Positions 1 to 10,260 of a stretch of DNA of 43,490 nt are shown here, piece after piece. Position 1 is the first letter of the stretch. Every line of letters begins with the position of its first letter. Source of the DNA: Caryophanales bacterium (GTDB lineage: Bacteria > Bacillota > Bacilli > Exiguobacteriales > Exiguobacteriaceae); assembly GCA_902363455.1 (NCBI GenBank), contig CABJAC010000011.1, positions 2,323 to 45,812 of the forward strand, written 5' to 3'. The notes beneath the pieces are model-generated. The model ran no database searches. It saw only the letters and a program-made list of their open reading frames with translations, and had not been told where the DNA came from. The position numbers and the translations under genes are program-made.

Positions 1-285
1 GCCGTTACCCCACCAACTAGCTAATGCACCGCAAGGCCATCCCAAGGTGACGCCGAAGCGCCTTTCATCATCAGACCATGCGGTCTGAAGAACTATTCGG
101 TATTAGCTCCGATTTCTCGGAGTTATCCCAATCCTTGGGGCAGGTTCCTTACGTGTTACTCACCCGTCCGCCGCTCATTCCCTTCACTTCCCTCCGAAGA
201 GTTCCGTGAGCTTCCTGCGCTCGACTTGCATGTATTAGGCACGCCGCCAGCGTTCGTCCTGAGCCAGGATCAAACTCTCCATAAA
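1..285 (-). rRNA. rrs: 16S ribosomal RNA, 5' part (runs off the left edge)
   Basis: On the minus strand the gene begins near 285 with TTTATGGAGAGTTTGATCC and continues through the conserved CTGGCTCAGGACGAACGCTGG region, so this is the mature 5' end of 16S rRNA. Only about the first 285 nt are present. The V1/V2 region resembles my recollection of Exiguobacterium 16S, which is the main taxonomic clue. It lies downstream of two promoters and of lysS, where B. subtilis also carries an rRNA operon. Confidence 0.97.
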
Positions 286-380
286 GTGTTTGACTTGCTC
301 GTTTTTGTGACCGAAGTCACGTTGACGAAGCTTGCGCTTCATTCATTGTTTGTATCCGAAGATACGTTTTTTGCCTCATC

Positions 381-397
381 GTTCAGTTTTCAAAGTT
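381..397 (-). promoter_or_regulatory. boxA-like antitermination motif in the rRNA leader
   Basis: The minus strand reads AACTTTGAAAACTGAAC about 100 nt upstream of mature 16S. The core CTTTGAAAACTGAAC recurs in Bacillales rRNA leaders and spacers, where it acts as a boxA-type site for Nus-factor antitermination. The remaining leader (286-424) has no credible gene. Confidence 0.5.
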
Positions 398-424
398 CGT
401 CGTGTCGTTTTCAGCGACTTTAAT

Positions 425-454
425 ATCTTACCAAGTTACTGACACGATTGTCAA
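425..454 (-). promoter_or_regulatory. rRNA promoter P2 (sigma-A)
   Basis: TTGACA (449-454) is separated by 18 bp from TAAGAT (425-430) on the minus strand. The -35 is perfect and lies about 165 bp upstream of the mature 16S end, the usual place for the start-proximal rrn promoter. Confidence 0.75.
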
Positions 455-509
455 CAACTTTTTTTGATATTTTTTTCGGTGTGTCACAACCATTCGCGGC
501 ACAAGAAGT

Positions 510-538
510 AATATACCATGGAGTTTTTGTTTACACAA
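510..538 (-). promoter_or_regulatory. rRNA promoter P1 (sigma-A, extended -10)
   Basis: TTGTGT (533-538), a 17-bp spacer and TATATT (510-515) on the minus strand. A TG one base upstream of the -10 makes it an extended -10 promoter. Together with the site at 425-454 it gives the tandem arrangement typical of Bacillales rrn operons. The sequence just upstream is very A/T rich. Confidence 0.65.
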
Positions 539-550
539 GTGTTTTATTAG

Positions 551-571
551 AAAAACATTTAAAATGTTTTT
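551..571. repeat. AT-rich inverted repeat upstream of rRNA P1 (possible UP element)
   Basis: A perfect 9-bp inverted repeat, AAAAACATT and AATGTTTTT around a 3-bp centre, lies just upstream of the P1 -35. A/T tracts here are what an UP element contacted by the RNA polymerase alpha subunit looks like. An architectural-protein site is an alternative. The stretch 572-639 holds nothing else I can name. Confidence 0.35.
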
Positions 572-639
572 ATTCCCGGTTTTACTCAAGATTATTCCGA
601 CAAACTCCTCATTGATTAAGGGGTTTTTATGGATGGAAT

Positions 640-714
640 TTGAACTACCTCCACCTACGCTTTACTTAGAGGTGAAGGATTCCTGAGTTATCCGACCTAA
701 CGGTCGAAACTTTA
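640..714 (-). ncRNA. Putative omega-RNA (reRNA) scaffold 3' of tnpB
   Basis: Downstream of tnpB the minus strand can fold into a hairpin CGACC/GGTCG (706-702 with 697-693), then a 9-bp stem CCTTCACCT/AGGTGGAGG (678-670 with 656-648) with a 13-nt loop, followed by TAGTTCAA at the inferred element end. This layout, stems against the right end with the guide drawn from flanking DNA, is how TnpB omega-RNAs are organised. The RNA probably starts inside the tnpB 3' end, so 714 is not its true 5' end. Confidence 0.6.
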
Positions 715-1890
715 TCAGGCTAACCCCGTCGTCCCGACGGTTGAAGAAGCTAAGATGCGTTCAGCTTCTTGTTTGAGATTCAGTCCTGCATTCACATCCC
801 GGTCGTGATGGATCCCGCAACTCGGACATGTCCATTCACGCAAGCCTAGATGTTTTACGTCTTTGTGTTGATGTCCGCAACTCGAGCACAATTGGCTCGA
901 AGCAAAGGTCTTGCCAACCTTCACGACGGTCTTCCCGTACCAGTCTGCCTTGTACTCCAGCATGCGGAAGAACTCCGACCAGCTGACGTCCGAGATGGCC
1001 TTGCTCAACTTGCGGTTCTTCTGCATGTTCTTCACCTGCAATGTCTCGATGCCGATGACGTCGTGGCTTTTGACGATCTCGGTCGATACCTTGTGCAGGA
1101 AGTCGGTGCGCTTGTTGGCAATCTTCTCGTGGATACGCGCGCCCTTCCGCTTCTGCTTCTGATAATTCTTAGACTCGGAAAGCTTCACTTTCTTATTCAA
1201 GGCGATGAGCTGACGGCGGGAGAGCTTGCGCTGTTCGCGCACCAGTTTCTTCTCGAGCGAACGGAAGTAGTGGTCGTTCTTGTATACCGCGCCGTCCGAG
1301 AGGATGGCGAAGTTCTTGAGTCCAACGTCGACGCCGACAGATGAACCGGTCTTCGGCAGCTCGTTGATTTCCTGCTCGACGAGCAGGGAGACGAAGTATT
1401 TGCCTGAAGCGTTACGTCGGATCGTCGCGTTCAAAATACGACCTGTGACCTGTTTCGAGTGGGCGAAACGAACCCATTTCAGCTTCGGAAGTTTGAGCTG
1501 GTTGCATCCAATCGAAACTTCAGGAAGCTGGTTTTTGCCTTGGATATTGGTTTTGTACGACTGGATGGGATTGCGCTTGGACTTGAAACGAGGGCGTTCA
1601 TTCTGCTTCTTGAAGAAGCGGTCAAACGCATCAGCAAGATGTTTGACGCTGAGCTGAACAGATGTGCTATCCACTTCCTTCAACCAGTCGAACTCCTGCT
1701 TCAACACAGGAATTTCTTTGGAACAAGAACCGTATGACAGTCCTTTTCCAGTGGTCTTGTACAATTCATCCCACTTTGCCAAGAAGTGGTTGAAGATGAA
1801 GCGCGAACACCCAATCGTCTTTGCGATCAGGATTTCCTGCTCTTTTGTGGGGTAGATTCTGAATTTGTAGGCTTTGTGCTTCAACACCAT
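715..1890 (-). CDS. tnpB: RNA-guided nuclease TnpB (IS200/IS605 family)
   Basis: This 391-aa protein is a full-length TnpB, the omega-RNA-guided DNA endonuclease ancestral to Cas12, which cuts the empty donor site and so favours retention of the element. The N-terminal helix-turn-helix/wedge-type part occupies roughly residues 1-170. The split RuvC triad is visible as D188 in GVDVG, E282 in IGIETL and D365 in DRDVNAG. The four-cysteine zinc knob CxxC...CxxC is at C335, C338, C355 and C358. All catalytic residues are present and there is no frameshift, so activity is plausible. A strong AAAGGAGGTG ribosome site sets the ATG at 1890. No TnpA is in the window, so mobility would need one in trans. 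Confidence 0.95.
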   Translation of the reverse strand: MVLKHKAYKFRIYPTKEQEILIAKTIGCSRFIFNHFLAKWDELYKTTGKGLSYGSCSKEIPVLKQEFDWLKEVDSTSVQLSVKHLADAFDRFFKKQNERPRFKSKRNPIQSYKTNIQGKNQLPEVSIGCNQLKLPKLKWVRFAHSKQVTGRILNATIRRNASGKYFVSLLVEQEINELPKTGSSVGVDVGLKNFAILSDGAVYKNDHYFRSLEKKLVREQRKLSRRQLIALNKKVKLSESKNYQKQKRKGARIHEKIANKRTDFLHKVSTEIVKSHDVIGIETLQVKNMQKNRKLSKAISDVSWSEFFRMLEYKADWYGKTVVKVGKTFASSQLCSSCGHQHKDVKHLGLREWTCPSCGIHHDRDVNAGLNLKQEAERILASSTVGTTGLA

Positions 1891-1935
1891 TTTTCACCTC
1901 CTTTAAGGAAAATATACCCGAATCGCTTAATTTTG

Positions 1936-1940
1936 ATAAA
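1936..1940 (-). other. Probable target-adjacent motif (TTTAT) at the IS left end
   Basis: TTTAT on the minus strand lies within the T-rich tail of the lysS terminator, immediately before the inferred left end. IS200/IS605 elements insert 3' of a short T-rich motif that is also the TAM recognised by their TnpB. This identity is inferred from position and composition. Confidence 0.4.
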
Positions 1941-1941
1941 T

Positions 1942-1983
1942 AAAAATCCCCCCGCTTCCTTCTATATGAAGAAAGACGAGGGA
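1942..1983 (-). terminator. lysS intrinsic terminator
   Basis: Just after the lysS stop codon the minus strand forms a long stem, CCCTCG plus CTTTCTTC against GAAGGAAG plus CGGGGG with one bulge, then ATTTTTATTT. The mobile element is inserted right after this T tract. Confidence 0.85.
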
Positions 1984-1997
1984 ATAACCGTTCCAAA

Positions 1998-3515
<1,518 letters not shown>

Positions 3516-3541
3516 TCACGATGGTTTTTACTTATTCGATG

Positions 3542-3568
3542 AAAAAGCTGCCGGTATGACCGACAGCT
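3542..3568 (-). terminator. Terminator between dusB and lysS
   Basis: The minus strand forms AGCTGTCGGT/ACCGGCAGCT with a CAT loop, followed by TTTTT. It lies about 75 bp past the dusB stop codon and could end the folate operon or act as a leader attenuator for lysS. Confidence 0.75.
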
Positions 3569-3644
3569 CTAGTAAAACCGATTCGCTCATCTTCAATGGC
3601 ATTAGCGTACCATAAAACGGGTAATCCCGACCATACTTTACGTG

Positions 3645-4640
3645 TCACGCATGTACGGCAGTTGTTTCCAATGTTTCGACATACTGACGCAACAACTCTT
3701 GCAGACCGGCATGCGTATGAATGTCAAACAAAGCTTTCCGTACTTGACCGTTCCCGCTCAAACCTTTCAAATACCAAGCGACATGCGTCCGCATCTCACG
3801 CACCGCAAGATCTTCTCCTTTGAGCGCGACAAGACGTGCTGCATGCAACAGACAAATGTCGATTTTCTCTCGTGGTGTCGGTTCAGTCGGTAACGTACCG
3901 GATTCAAGATACTGGATTGTCTGGTACAACATCCACGGATTTCCGAGTGCAGCCCGACCGATCATGACACCGTCCACCCCGATTTCATCAATCATCCGTT
4001 GCGCGTCCTGCGGAGTTTGAATGTCACCATTTCCGATAATCGGAATGTTGACCGCCCGCTTTGCTTCACCAATGATGTTCCAATCGGCGACCCCTTCATA
4101 CTTTTGCGAACGGGTCCGTCCATGAATCGCGACAGCCTTCGCCCCTCCTGCTTCTGCGGCCCGGACATTGTCGACACAATAAATATGATGACTGTCCCAA
4201 CCGGTCCGCATTTTGACCGTAACAGGTTTATCGACCGCTTGCGAGACCGCCTGGACCATCTCATAGACTTTGTCCGGATCAAGCAACCACTTCGCTCCGG
4301 CATCACACTTCGTCACTTTTGGTACAGGACAGCCCATATTGATATCAATGATATCGGCATTCGTATTGGCATCGACATACTGGGCAGCTTTTACAAGCGT
4401 TTCCTTGGATCCCCCGTAAATCTGTAGACTGAGTGGTTTTTCCCGGTCGTCGACGTATAACATCTGCATCGTTCGTTCATTTTCATAAAGAATGCCCTTA
4501 TCACTAACCATTTCCGCACAAACGAGACCTGTCCCGAATTCTTTTGCAATCAAACGAAACGCAGGATTACAGACACCCGCCATCGGTGCTAAAATGACAC
4601 GGTTGTTCAATTCGACTTCTCCAATTTTAAATCCTGTCAT
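3645..4640 (-). CDS. dusB: tRNA-dihydrouridine synthase
   Basis: An FMN-dependent reductase that converts specific uridines in tRNA to dihydrouridine. The 331-aa length fits the family. The N-terminal TIM barrel opens with ILAPMAGVCNPAFR, the active-site signature MGCPVPKV carries the catalytic cysteine near residue 103, and GNGDI plus GVMIGRAALGNPW form the phosphate-binding end of the barrel. I use the ATG at 4640, where the conserved MTGFKIGEV begins; a longer reading frame only extends back over folK. It overlaps folK by 14 bp, so it is co-transcribed with the folate genes. In B. subtilis the small gene yazB lies between folK and this gene; here it is absent. Confidence 0.93.
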   Translation of the reverse strand: MTGFKIGEVELNNRVILAPMAGVCNPAFRLIAKEFGTGLVCAEMVSDKGILYENERTMQMLYVDDREKPLSLQIYGGSKETLVKAAQYVDANTNADIIDINMGCPVPKVTKCDAGAKWLLDPDKVYEMVQAVSQAVDKPVTVKMRTGWDSHHIYCVDNVRAAEAGGAKAVAIHGRTRSQKYEGVADWNIIGEAKRAVNIPIIGNGDIQTPQDAQRMIDEIGVDGVMIGRAALGNPWMLYQTIQYLESGTLPTEPTPREKIDICLLHAARLVALKGEDLAVREMRTHVAWYLKGLSGNGQVRKALFDIHTHAGLQELLRQYVETLETTAVHA

Positions 4641-5163
4641 TCTTTTTTTCCCTTCTTCCTTCAACCAATCCCGACCCAATCCGTCTGACATCTGTTCGTT
4701 CTGCTTCCGGTAAATCCTGATAGAGTTCAGCAACCGTCTGATTTAAGCCGGGAACAATATAAGAGGATACGAGTTCGGCCAGCGGAGCCAGTACGAATGC
4801 CCGATCCTGCATACGTGGATGCGGTACTGTCAGTCCATCCATTTGAATCATCTCACTGTTATATAAAAGGATATCGAGATCCAGTGTCCGCGGCCCATTT
4901 TTAAACAGCCGTTTCCTTCCTTCCTGCTGTTCAATCTGTTGGAGAACGTCCAACAGTTGTTCCGCCGGTAAATCTGTCTCCAGTTCAATCACCATATTAT
5001 AAAACAGATCTTGATCAGTATAGCCAACAGGAGCCGTCTCATAAACGGATGAAGGACGGATTGCCTGTGTCGTCGGAAGATGACGCAGAGCGTCAATCGC
5101 AGCTGCCAAATGTCCCGCTTTATCACCGATATTTGATCCCAGTGCGATGTAGGCACGATTCAT
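4627..5163 (-). CDS. folK: 6-hydroxymethyl-7,8-dihydropterin pyrophosphokinase
   Basis: Transfers pyrophosphate from ATP to 6-hydroxymethyl-dihydropterin, supplying the substrate that FolP condenses with p-aminobenzoate. The 178-aa protein shows the signatures IALGSNIGD near the start, NGPRTLDLDILLY around residue 90-100 (acidic residues binding magnesium and ATP) and VPHPRMQDRAFVLAPL. Its start overlaps the folB stop by 4 bp, indicating translational coupling within pabB-pabA-pabC-folP-folB-folK-dusB. The C-terminal tail is rich in charged residues and overlaps dusB. Confidence 0.95.
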   Translation of the reverse strand: MNRAYIALGSNIGDKAGHLAAAIDALRHLPTTQAIRPSSVYETAPVGYTDQDLFYNMVIELETDLPAEQLLDVLQQIEQQEGRKRLFKNGPRTLDLDILLYNSEMIQMDGLTVPHPRMQDRAFVLAPLAELVSSYIVPGLNQTVAELYQDLPEAERTDVRRIGSGLVEGRREKKNDRI

Positions 5164-5531
5164 GCATAATCGCCCCGTTTCCGGTGGATTTCAACGGCAA
5201 CATGTTCATAATGTCCCGCAATCGGCGGATCCGGTTTAATGACCTTGATCGTCGTCTCAAGAATTCGAGAATCGAGCAACAGCACCTGCTCCGCAATCCG
5301 GTCTGCGAGCGCTTCGACGAGTTGCAACGGCTTCCCTTCGACGACCCGCTTCGTGACTTCGTATAACTCCGCATAATTGACACTTTCGCGTAAATCATCT
5401 GTCTTACCGGCACTTGATAAATCAAGACCAATCGTCAGATCGACGTTAAAGCGTTGACCCAACTTTGTTTCTTCTGCAAACACACCATGGTATCCGTAAA
5501 AACGCATACCGGTCACCTGTATCCGATCCAT
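5160..5531 (-). CDS. folB: Dihydroneopterin aldolase
   Basis: Cleaves 7,8-dihydroneopterin to 6-hydroxymethyl-dihydropterin and glycolaldehyde, the step before FolK. The 123-aa protein begins MDRIQVTGMRFYGYHGVFAEE, matching the family signature in which the tyrosine and the glutamate near residue 20 act at the pterin site; the catalytic lysine lies in the KVIKPDPP segment near the C terminus. GGGAGGAG fits the ATG at 5531 (9 bp) better than the ATG six bases upstream (3 bp), so I chose 5531. It sits between folP and folK in one operon. Confidence 0.93.
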   Translation of the reverse strand: MDRIQVTGMRFYGYHGVFAEETKLGQRFNVDLTIGLDLSSAGKTDDLRESVNYAELYEVTKRVVEGKPLQLVEALADRIAEQVLLLDSRILETTIKVIKPDPPIAGHYEHVAVEIHRKRGDYA

Positions 5532-5533
5532 CT

Positions 5534-6325
5534 TCATTCTCCTCCCGGTAATTCCGCAGCCAACATCGTATCCATCATGAGGGCTGCCCGTTTGACCGCC
5601 TGTACATCATGCACCCGCATCCATTCACATCCTTGTTGAATGCCGTAACAGACTGTCGCAATCGTCCCTTCGACACGCTGATCAGCCGGCAAGCCAAGCG
5701 TCAGCCCAATCATCGACTTCCGGGATGTCCCGAGCAGGACGGGATAACCAAAGTCCGTCGTAATCGACAGATGACGCATTAAAAATAAGTTTTCTTGATG
5801 CGTCTTCATGAACCCGATGCCGGGATCCAACCAGATGTGGTTTTCCGACACCCCGGCCTGTTTCGCCAATCGAATCGAATCTTCCAAATCCGCCCGTACT
5901 TCAGCCAGCATATCCGGTCCATGAGGTTCTGAGCGGTTGTGCATTAAAATAATCGGGACGTCATGCCGGGCTGCCACGTCGACCATCGAGCCGTCCCCCC
6001 ATTTCGATCCCCAGACGTCGTTGATGATGTCTGCTCCGGCACGAACAGCGGCTTCGGCGACTTCCGGTTTATACGTATCAATCGACACCAATATATCCAG
6101 TTCACGTTTCAAACGCCGGATGACCGGGACAACACGGTCGATTTCGTCTTCAGCCGAGACAAATGAAGCGCCCGGTCTCGTCGATTCACCGCCGACATCA
6201 ATCGCGTCCGCTCCGTCCGCGACAAGTTGTTTTGCATGCCGGACTGCCTGCTCGATATCCACATAGTTTCCACCATCGGAAAAGGAGTCCGGTGTCACGT
6301 TAAGAATCCCCATGATTTTCGTCAT
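5534..6325 (-). CDS. folP: Dihydropteroate synthase
   Basis: Condenses 6-hydroxymethyl-dihydropterin pyrophosphate with p-aminobenzoate to give dihydropteroate; this is the sulfonamide target. The 263-aa TIM barrel shows the two family signatures, MGILNVTPDSFSDGG at the N terminus and DVGGESTRPG about 50 residues on, plus the LGTSRKSMIG loop. The ATG at 6325 is preceded by GGAGG and forms an ATGA overlap with the pabC stop, so I reject the longer frame starting at 6346. Synthesis of both its substrates is encoded by neighbours in the same operon. Confidence 0.96.
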   Translation of the reverse strand: MTKIMGILNVTPDSFSDGGNYVDIEQAVRHAKQLVADGADAIDVGGESTRPGASFVSAEDEIDRVVPVIRRLKRELDILVSIDTYKPEVAEAAVRAGADIINDVWGSKWGDGSMVDVAARHDVPIILMHNRSEPHGPDMLAEVRADLEDSIRLAKQAGVSENHIWLDPGIGFMKTHQENLFLMRHLSITTDFGYPVLLGTSRKSMIGLTLGLPADQRVEGTIATVCYGIQQGCEWMRVHDVQAVKRAALMMDTMLAAELPGGE

Positions 6326-7161
6326 CCTTTTTCCCTCCTCGACCACTTCGACTGGATCGCGTCATCAAACAATCTCCGGACTGCTTGATACCCGTGTCCT
6401 TTGACACCCGGGAACGTTCGCCCGTCCAAGGAAGAGACCGCGACCGCTTCTTGAACCGAGTTTGTATAAAGAATTTCATCTGCTTCCGTCAATTGCGGCA
6501 ATAATGCCAGCCGTTCCTCGACAGGCAACTCTTCCATCAGGAATTGACGGGTGATACCATTGAGGGCGCCTGTCTCAAGTGGTGGCGTGTACCATCGTTC
6601 TCCATAGCGCCAAAAGATATTCGACGTGATACCTTCACAGATAAAACCGTCTTTTGTCAAAAAGAGACCTTCTGCCTCTTGATTAAACAACTGACGTTTG
6701 GCGACAAGATTGTTCATGTAGTGATGTGACTTCAATCGATAACTCGTTTCCGGTGTACTCCGGGGCAAACGAACGGTTTCAAGCGCCCGTTCCGCCATCT
6801 GTCTGGAACCGATCGATTTCGCATACAACAAAACGGTCGGTTGCTCATACGGTTCAATCGAAAGACCGATTTCACGGGCACCGGCGGAGACGTTTAAACG
6901 GAAGTAGAGATCTCCCGTTCCGTGCATACGACACAATTCTTCAACCGCCGCCAATAAATCATCACGTCCGTAAGGCAATTTGATGCCGATTGCCGCGCAA
7001 CTCATCTGCAGACGCTCGATGTGATCATCAAAGAGAAACGGATGACCCGCGTATGTCCGAAATGTCTCAAAGACCCCCATCCCGTATAGATAACCGTGAT
7101 CGAGCGGCGAGATGCGCACATCTTCTTCTTGTTTTATCTGTCCATCATGCCAAAGATACAT
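6322..7161 (-). CDS. pabC: Aminodeoxychorismate lyase
   Basis: A PLP enzyme of the class IV aminotransferase fold that splits 4-amino-4-deoxychorismate into p-aminobenzoate and pyruvate. At 279 aa it has the family length. [15 protein letters not shown] is near the N terminus, the PLP lysine lies in [12 protein letters not shown], and EGITSNIFW and [11 protein letters not shown] are the conserved C-terminal segments. The related branched-chain and D-amino-acid aminotransferases share this fold, but the position between pabA and folP makes the folate role clear. It overlaps pabA by 17 bp and folP by 4 bp. Confidence 0.93.
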   Translation of the reverse strand: MYLWHDGQIKQEEDVRISPLDHGYLYGMGVFETFRTYAGHPFLFDDHIERLQMSCAAIGIKLPYGRDDLLAAVEELCRMHGTGDLYFRLNVSAGAREIGLSIEPYEQPTVLLYAKSIGSRQMAERALETVRLPRSTPETSYRLKSHHYMNNLVAKRQLFNQEAEGLFLTKDGFICEGITSNIFWRYGERWYTPPLETGALNGITRQFLMEELPVEERLALLPQLTEADEILYTNSVQEAVAVSSLDGRTFPGVKGHGYQAVRRLFDDAIQSKWSRREKG

Positions 7162-7726
7162 AGTGTGTCAACTCCAAAAAGTTTTTTAACATCTGTTTCC
7201 CGTCACGTGTCAAAATCGCTTCCGGATGGAACTGGACGCCAACGATCGGCAACTCTTTATGACGAAGGGCCATGATTTCCCCTTCTGCTTCTGCCGTCAT
7301 CGTCAAGGCGTCCGGGAAACTTTCTCGTTCGACGACAAGCGAATGATAGCGCGTCACCGGCGTCTCCTGTTCAATTCCGGTAAACATGCCGGAACCGTCA
7401 TGGGTAAGCAAGGACACTTTTCCGTGCATCAATGTCTTTGCCCGGACCACCTTTCCACCAAACACTTGACCGATTGCCTGATGCCCAAGACAGACACCAA
7501 GGATCGGCAGACGACCGGCAAAATAGCGGATGGCTTCTAAACTGATTCCGGCTTCGTTCGGAGTACATGGTCCCGGGGAAATGACCAAATGATCCGGAGC
7601 CAGTGCTTCAATTTCCTCAATCGTAATCGCATCGTTTCGGAAAACACGGATTTCTTGTCCAAGTTCTCCAAAATACTGTACCAAATTATACGTAAATGAA
7701 TCATAGTTATCGATCAGTACAATCAT
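7145..7726 (-). CDS. pabA: Aminodeoxychorismate/anthranilate synthase glutaminase subunit
   Basis: A class I glutamine amidotransferase that hands ammonia to PabB. The 193-aa protein starts [18 protein letters not shown]. The nucleophile C79 is in GVCLGHQ, and H167 and E169 in QFHPEAIL complete the triad. In B. subtilis the equivalent subunit serves both p-aminobenzoate and tryptophan synthesis; whether that holds here depends on a trpG elsewhere. GGAGG 7 bp before the ATG at 7726 fixes the start, and the ATGA overlap with pabB suggests coupled synthesis of the two subunits. Confidence 0.95.
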   Translation of the reverse strand: MIVLIDNYDSFTYNLVQYFGELGQEIRVFRNDAITIEEIEALAPDHLVISPGPCTPNEAGISLEAIRYFAGRLPILGVCLGHQAIGQVFGGKVVRAKTLMHGKVSLLTHDGSGMFTGIEQETPVTRYHSLVVERESFPDALTMTAEAEGEIMALRHKELPIVGVQFHPEAILTRDGKQMLKNFLELTHYVSLA

Positions 7727-9111
7727 GTCGTTCCCTCCGCTAATTCTTTGGCGACCCAAAGCGCCTTCGCCTTACTGAGTGATTCTTCATATTCACTTTC
7801 TGAATTGGAATCCGTCACGATTCCGGCTCCCGCCTGAATATACGCCATCCCGTCTTTTGCGACAAGCGTCCGAATCAAGATGTTGAAAATCGCATCATCT
7901 GCCCAGCTGATAAAACCGAGTGAGCCGGTATAAATTCCCCGGCGGACCGGTTCAAGCTCTTCGATGATTTCCATCGTCCGGATTTTAGGCGCACCGGTAA
8001 TCGTACCTCCCGGGAACATGGCGGCAAGGACACTGCTTCCGGTCTCACCTTCCGCAATCTCACCCCGGACGTTCGAGACGATGTGTTGAACGTGTGAATA
8101 TTTCTCAATCACCATCAACTCATCGACATGAACCGAACCGTAGCGGCTGACCCGTCCTAAATCATTTCGTTCGAGATCGACGAGCATCACGTGTTCCGCT
8201 CGTTCTTTTTCGTTATCGAGCAACGTTTTCGCTAAGGCAAAATCTTCTTCTTCATCTTTGCCGCGCGGACGGGTTCCTGCAATCGGACGGGTCGCGAGGG
8301 CTGAATCGATTTTTTCAACGAGCAACTCAGGTGACGCCGACACGAGAACCAGTTCCTCATCCGCAAAATAGCCCATGTAGGGAGAGGGATTGACGGTCCG
8401 CAACACATCATAAATATGTGCTGGTGTCGTGTGGAGCGGCTCCTGTTGCCGGACGGCGAGATTCACTTGGAAAACATCGCCCGCCTCGATATACTGCTTG
8501 ATCTGATCAGCGGCTTGAATGAAATCACGCCGCTTAAAGGAACGGTCCCGCTGAGGACGCTTGACACCTGGAACTTGAAACACCGGTACCGGACTCACTT
8601 GCCGCCACAAAGCGACTTCTTCGACTAATGCCAGACGGGCTTCCACTTCCGTGTCACGGGTGACGGCAACAAATAATTGATTTTTCTCGTGATCAAAGAC
8701 GGCCACCTCATCGTACCAATAGAGCGAAAGATCAGCCGTCTCCAGATCGTCCGCCGCCCGCTGCGGCAGGCGTTCTAAATAACGGACAGCATCATAACTG
8801 ACGTATCCCGCCAGTCCTCCAAAAAACGGCGGCATTCCCGTCGGTCGAGCCGAGGCGTATCGTGAACGGATGTCCTCCAAGATCGTAAACGGGGCATCTG
8901 TCGTCTCTGTTTCTTCCCCGGACACTGTCACCGTCGTGAGACCATTTTTTGTCCGAATGTGTCCCACCGGTCGGACCCCCGCCATCGTATAAGCCCCGAT
9001 TCGTCCACTTTCGAGCCAGACGTGTCCGGTCCGGTTTGCCGTCAATTCGACGTACCGGTTATAAAATTGTTCCTTCGTCCATGTAAATGCTTCGTATACT
9101 GTCTGTCGCAC
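7723..9111 (-). CDS. pabB: Aminodeoxychorismate synthase component I
   Basis: Aminates chorismate at C4 with ammonia from PabA to form 4-amino-4-deoxychorismate. The 462-aa protein has the chorismate-binding fold, with conserved segments [37 protein letters not shown] and [11 protein letters not shown]. TrpE is a close relative; folate-operon context decides for PabB. It starts at a GTG at 9111 preceded by GTGGAGGAA at good spacing. It is the first gene of the operon, with a TATAAT box about 35 bp upstream of the start codon. Confidence 0.94.
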   Translation of the reverse strand: MRQTVYEAFTWTKEQFYNRYVELTANRTGHVWLESGRIGAYTMAGVRPVGHIRTKNGLTTVTVSGEETETTDAPFTILEDIRSRYASARPTGMPPFFGGLAGYVSYDAVRYLERLPQRAADDLETADLSLYWYDEVAVFDHEKNQLFVAVTRDTEVEARLALVEEVALWRQVSPVPVFQVPGVKRPQRDRSFKRRDFIQAADQIKQYIEAGDVFQVNLAVRQQEPLHTTPAHIYDVLRTVNPSPYMGYFADEELVLVSASPELLVEKIDSALATRPIAGTRPRGKDEEEDFALAKTLLDNEKERAEHVMLVDLERNDLGRVSRYGSVHVDELMVIEKYSHVQHIVSNVRGEIAEGETGSSVLAAMFPGGTITGAPKIRTMEIIEELEPVRRGIYTGSLGFISWADDAIFNILIRTLVAKDGMAYIQAGAGIVTDSNSESEYEESLSKAKALWVAKELAEGTT

Positions 9112-9145
9112 GCTTGTTCCTCCACTTCCGAGCTATTCTGTTTTC

Positions 9146-9151
9146 ATTATA
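9146..9151 (-). promoter_or_regulatory. Probable -10 of the pab/fol operon promoter
   Basis: A perfect TATAAT lies on the minus strand between the cysK terminator and pabB. No good -35 is present at 16-18 bp, so the promoter may be weak or activator-dependent. Confidence 0.45.
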
Positions 9152-9208
9152 CGCAAAAAATCAGTCAGACGGACGACTCAAACGCAAGTCCTATTTTTTC
9201 CGACGAGG

Positions 9209-9246
9209 AAAAAGAGGTCCATTCCGAACAACCGGAATGAACCTCT
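9209..9246 (-). terminator. cysK intrinsic terminator
   Basis: A 14-bp stem AGAGGTTCATTCCG/CGGAATGGACCTCT with a 6-nt loop, followed by a T tract, 13 bp after the cysK stop codon. Confidence 0.9.
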
Positions 9247-9259
9247 GAGTCTGTTAAGA

Positions 9260-10207
9260 TTATAGTTTTGAGCTGTCTGCTTCTTCTTCCACCTGATACA
9301 ACGGTGTACTGAGGTAGCGTTCTCCGTTTGACGGAATGATCGCCAGAACATTTTTACCTTTTCCTAAGCGTGTTGCCGTCTTCAAGGCGGCAGCAATCGC
9401 TGCACCGGAAGAAATACCACCGAGCACTCCGTTCGACTTGGCCGCGCGACGTGCATGATCAAACGCTTCTTCCGTCGTCACTTGCTCGACACCATCATAA
9501 ATCTGTGTGTCAAGAATCGACGGAACGAATCCGGCACCGATGCCTTGCAACTTGTGTGGACCGGGTTTTCCACCCGAAAGAACAGGTGAATCCGTTGGTT
9601 CAACTGCGATGATCTCGATTCCCGGGAACGCCTCACGCAAGACTTTTCCAGCACCGGTGATCGTACCGCCCGTTCCGATTCCTGCGATGAAAGCATCGAG
9701 GGATAATCCTTCGAACGCCTCGACGATTTCGGGTCCCGTCGTTTTTTCGTGAACGACCGGGTTCGCTTCATTGTTGAACTGTTGCGGCATGAAATAACCA
9801 TGTTCGTCCGCTTCTGCCGTCGCTCGAGCAATTGCACCCTTCATCCCTTCCGGACCGGGTGTTAAAATCAACTCCGCACCGTACGCACGAAGAAGAGTTC
9901 GACGTTCCATGCTCATTGTTTCCGGCATGACGAGAATCGAACGGTATCCTTTGGCAGCAGCGACCATCGCAAGCCCAATCCCGGTGTTTCCGCTGGTCGG
10001 TTCGATAATGGTGTCACCCGCCTTCAGATGTCCGGCATCCTCTGCCGATTCGATCATCGCTAAAGCGATTCGGTCTTTGACGCTTGATCCCGGATTCATA
10101 TATTCCAACTTCAAATATACGTCTGCATCTTCCGGTCCTGTCAAATGATTTAATTTTACGATCGGCGTGCGGCCGACTAAATCCAATACTGAATTCGCAA
10201 TGCGCAT
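9260..10207 (-). CDS. cysK: Cysteine synthase (O-acetylserine sulfhydrylase)
   Basis: A PLP enzyme that makes cysteine from O-acetylserine and sulfide. The 315-aa protein shows the PLP lysine K44 in NPGSSVKDR, the substrate loop TSGNTG at 71-76, the phosphate-binding loop GTGGTITG and the C-terminal [15 protein letters not shown] lies 7 bp before the ATG at 10207 and only 1 bp from the ATG at 10213, so I start at 10207. It is bounded by its own promoter and terminator, suggesting monocistronic control by sulfur status. In B. subtilis, CysK also acts with CymR as a regulator. Confidence 0.95.
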   Translation of the reverse strand: MRIANSVLDLVGRTPIVKLNHLTGPEDADVYLKLEYMNPGSSVKDRIALAMIESAEDAGHLKAGDTIIEPTSGNTGIGLAMVAAAKGYRSILVMPETMSMERRTLLRAYGAELILTPGPEGMKGAIARATAEADEHGYFMPQQFNNEANPVVHEKTTGPEIVEAFEGLSLDAFIAGIGTGGTITGAGKVLREAFPGIEIIAVEPTDSPVLSGGKPGPHKLQGIGAGFVPSILDTQIYDGVEQVTTEEAFDHARRAAKSNGVLGGISSGAAIAAALKTATRLGKGKNVLAIIPSNGERYLSTPLYQVEEEADSSKL

Positions 10208-10235
10208 GACCATTCCTCCTCATAATGAAAAGCTT

Positions 10236-10244
10236 TAATTCCAA
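10236..10244 (-). promoter_or_regulatory. Possible CymR-type sulfur-regulation half site
   Basis: The leader between promoter and cysK start contains TTGGAATTA, resembling part of the CymR operator of Bacillales sulfur genes as I recall it. It is placed downstream of the start point, where binding would block transcription. No second clear half site is seen, so this is tentative. Confidence 0.25.
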
Positions 10245-10260
10245 GTAATCCGATAGATCA

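Larger units (their letters stand above)
640..1935 (-). mobile_element. TnpB-only IS200/IS605-family element
   Basis: The element holds one intact tnpB and no tnpA. I place the left end at 1935, directly after TTTAT (1936-1940), a TAM type known for Bacillales TnpB elements. I place the right end at 640, after a strong hairpin and the terminal motif GTTCAA (640-645). It sits between the lysS terminator and the rRNA promoters and breaks no gene. Both boundaries are inferred, because IS605 elements create no target duplication and the empty site is not available here. Confidence 0.75.

Noticed and set aside
226..423. Plus-strand 65-aa open frame over the 16S end and leader
   Set aside because: Overlaps the 16S rRNA 5' end and rRNA leader on the other strand, with no ribosome site; a chance frame.
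608..628. Possible plus-strand terminator (CCTC...GGGG then TTTTT)
   Set aside because: Only four weak pairs with a long loop, and no plus-strand transcript leads into it.
850..1344. Plus-strand 164-aa open frame inside tnpB
   Set aside because: Antisense shadow of the intact tnpB; no ribosome site or recognisable protein.
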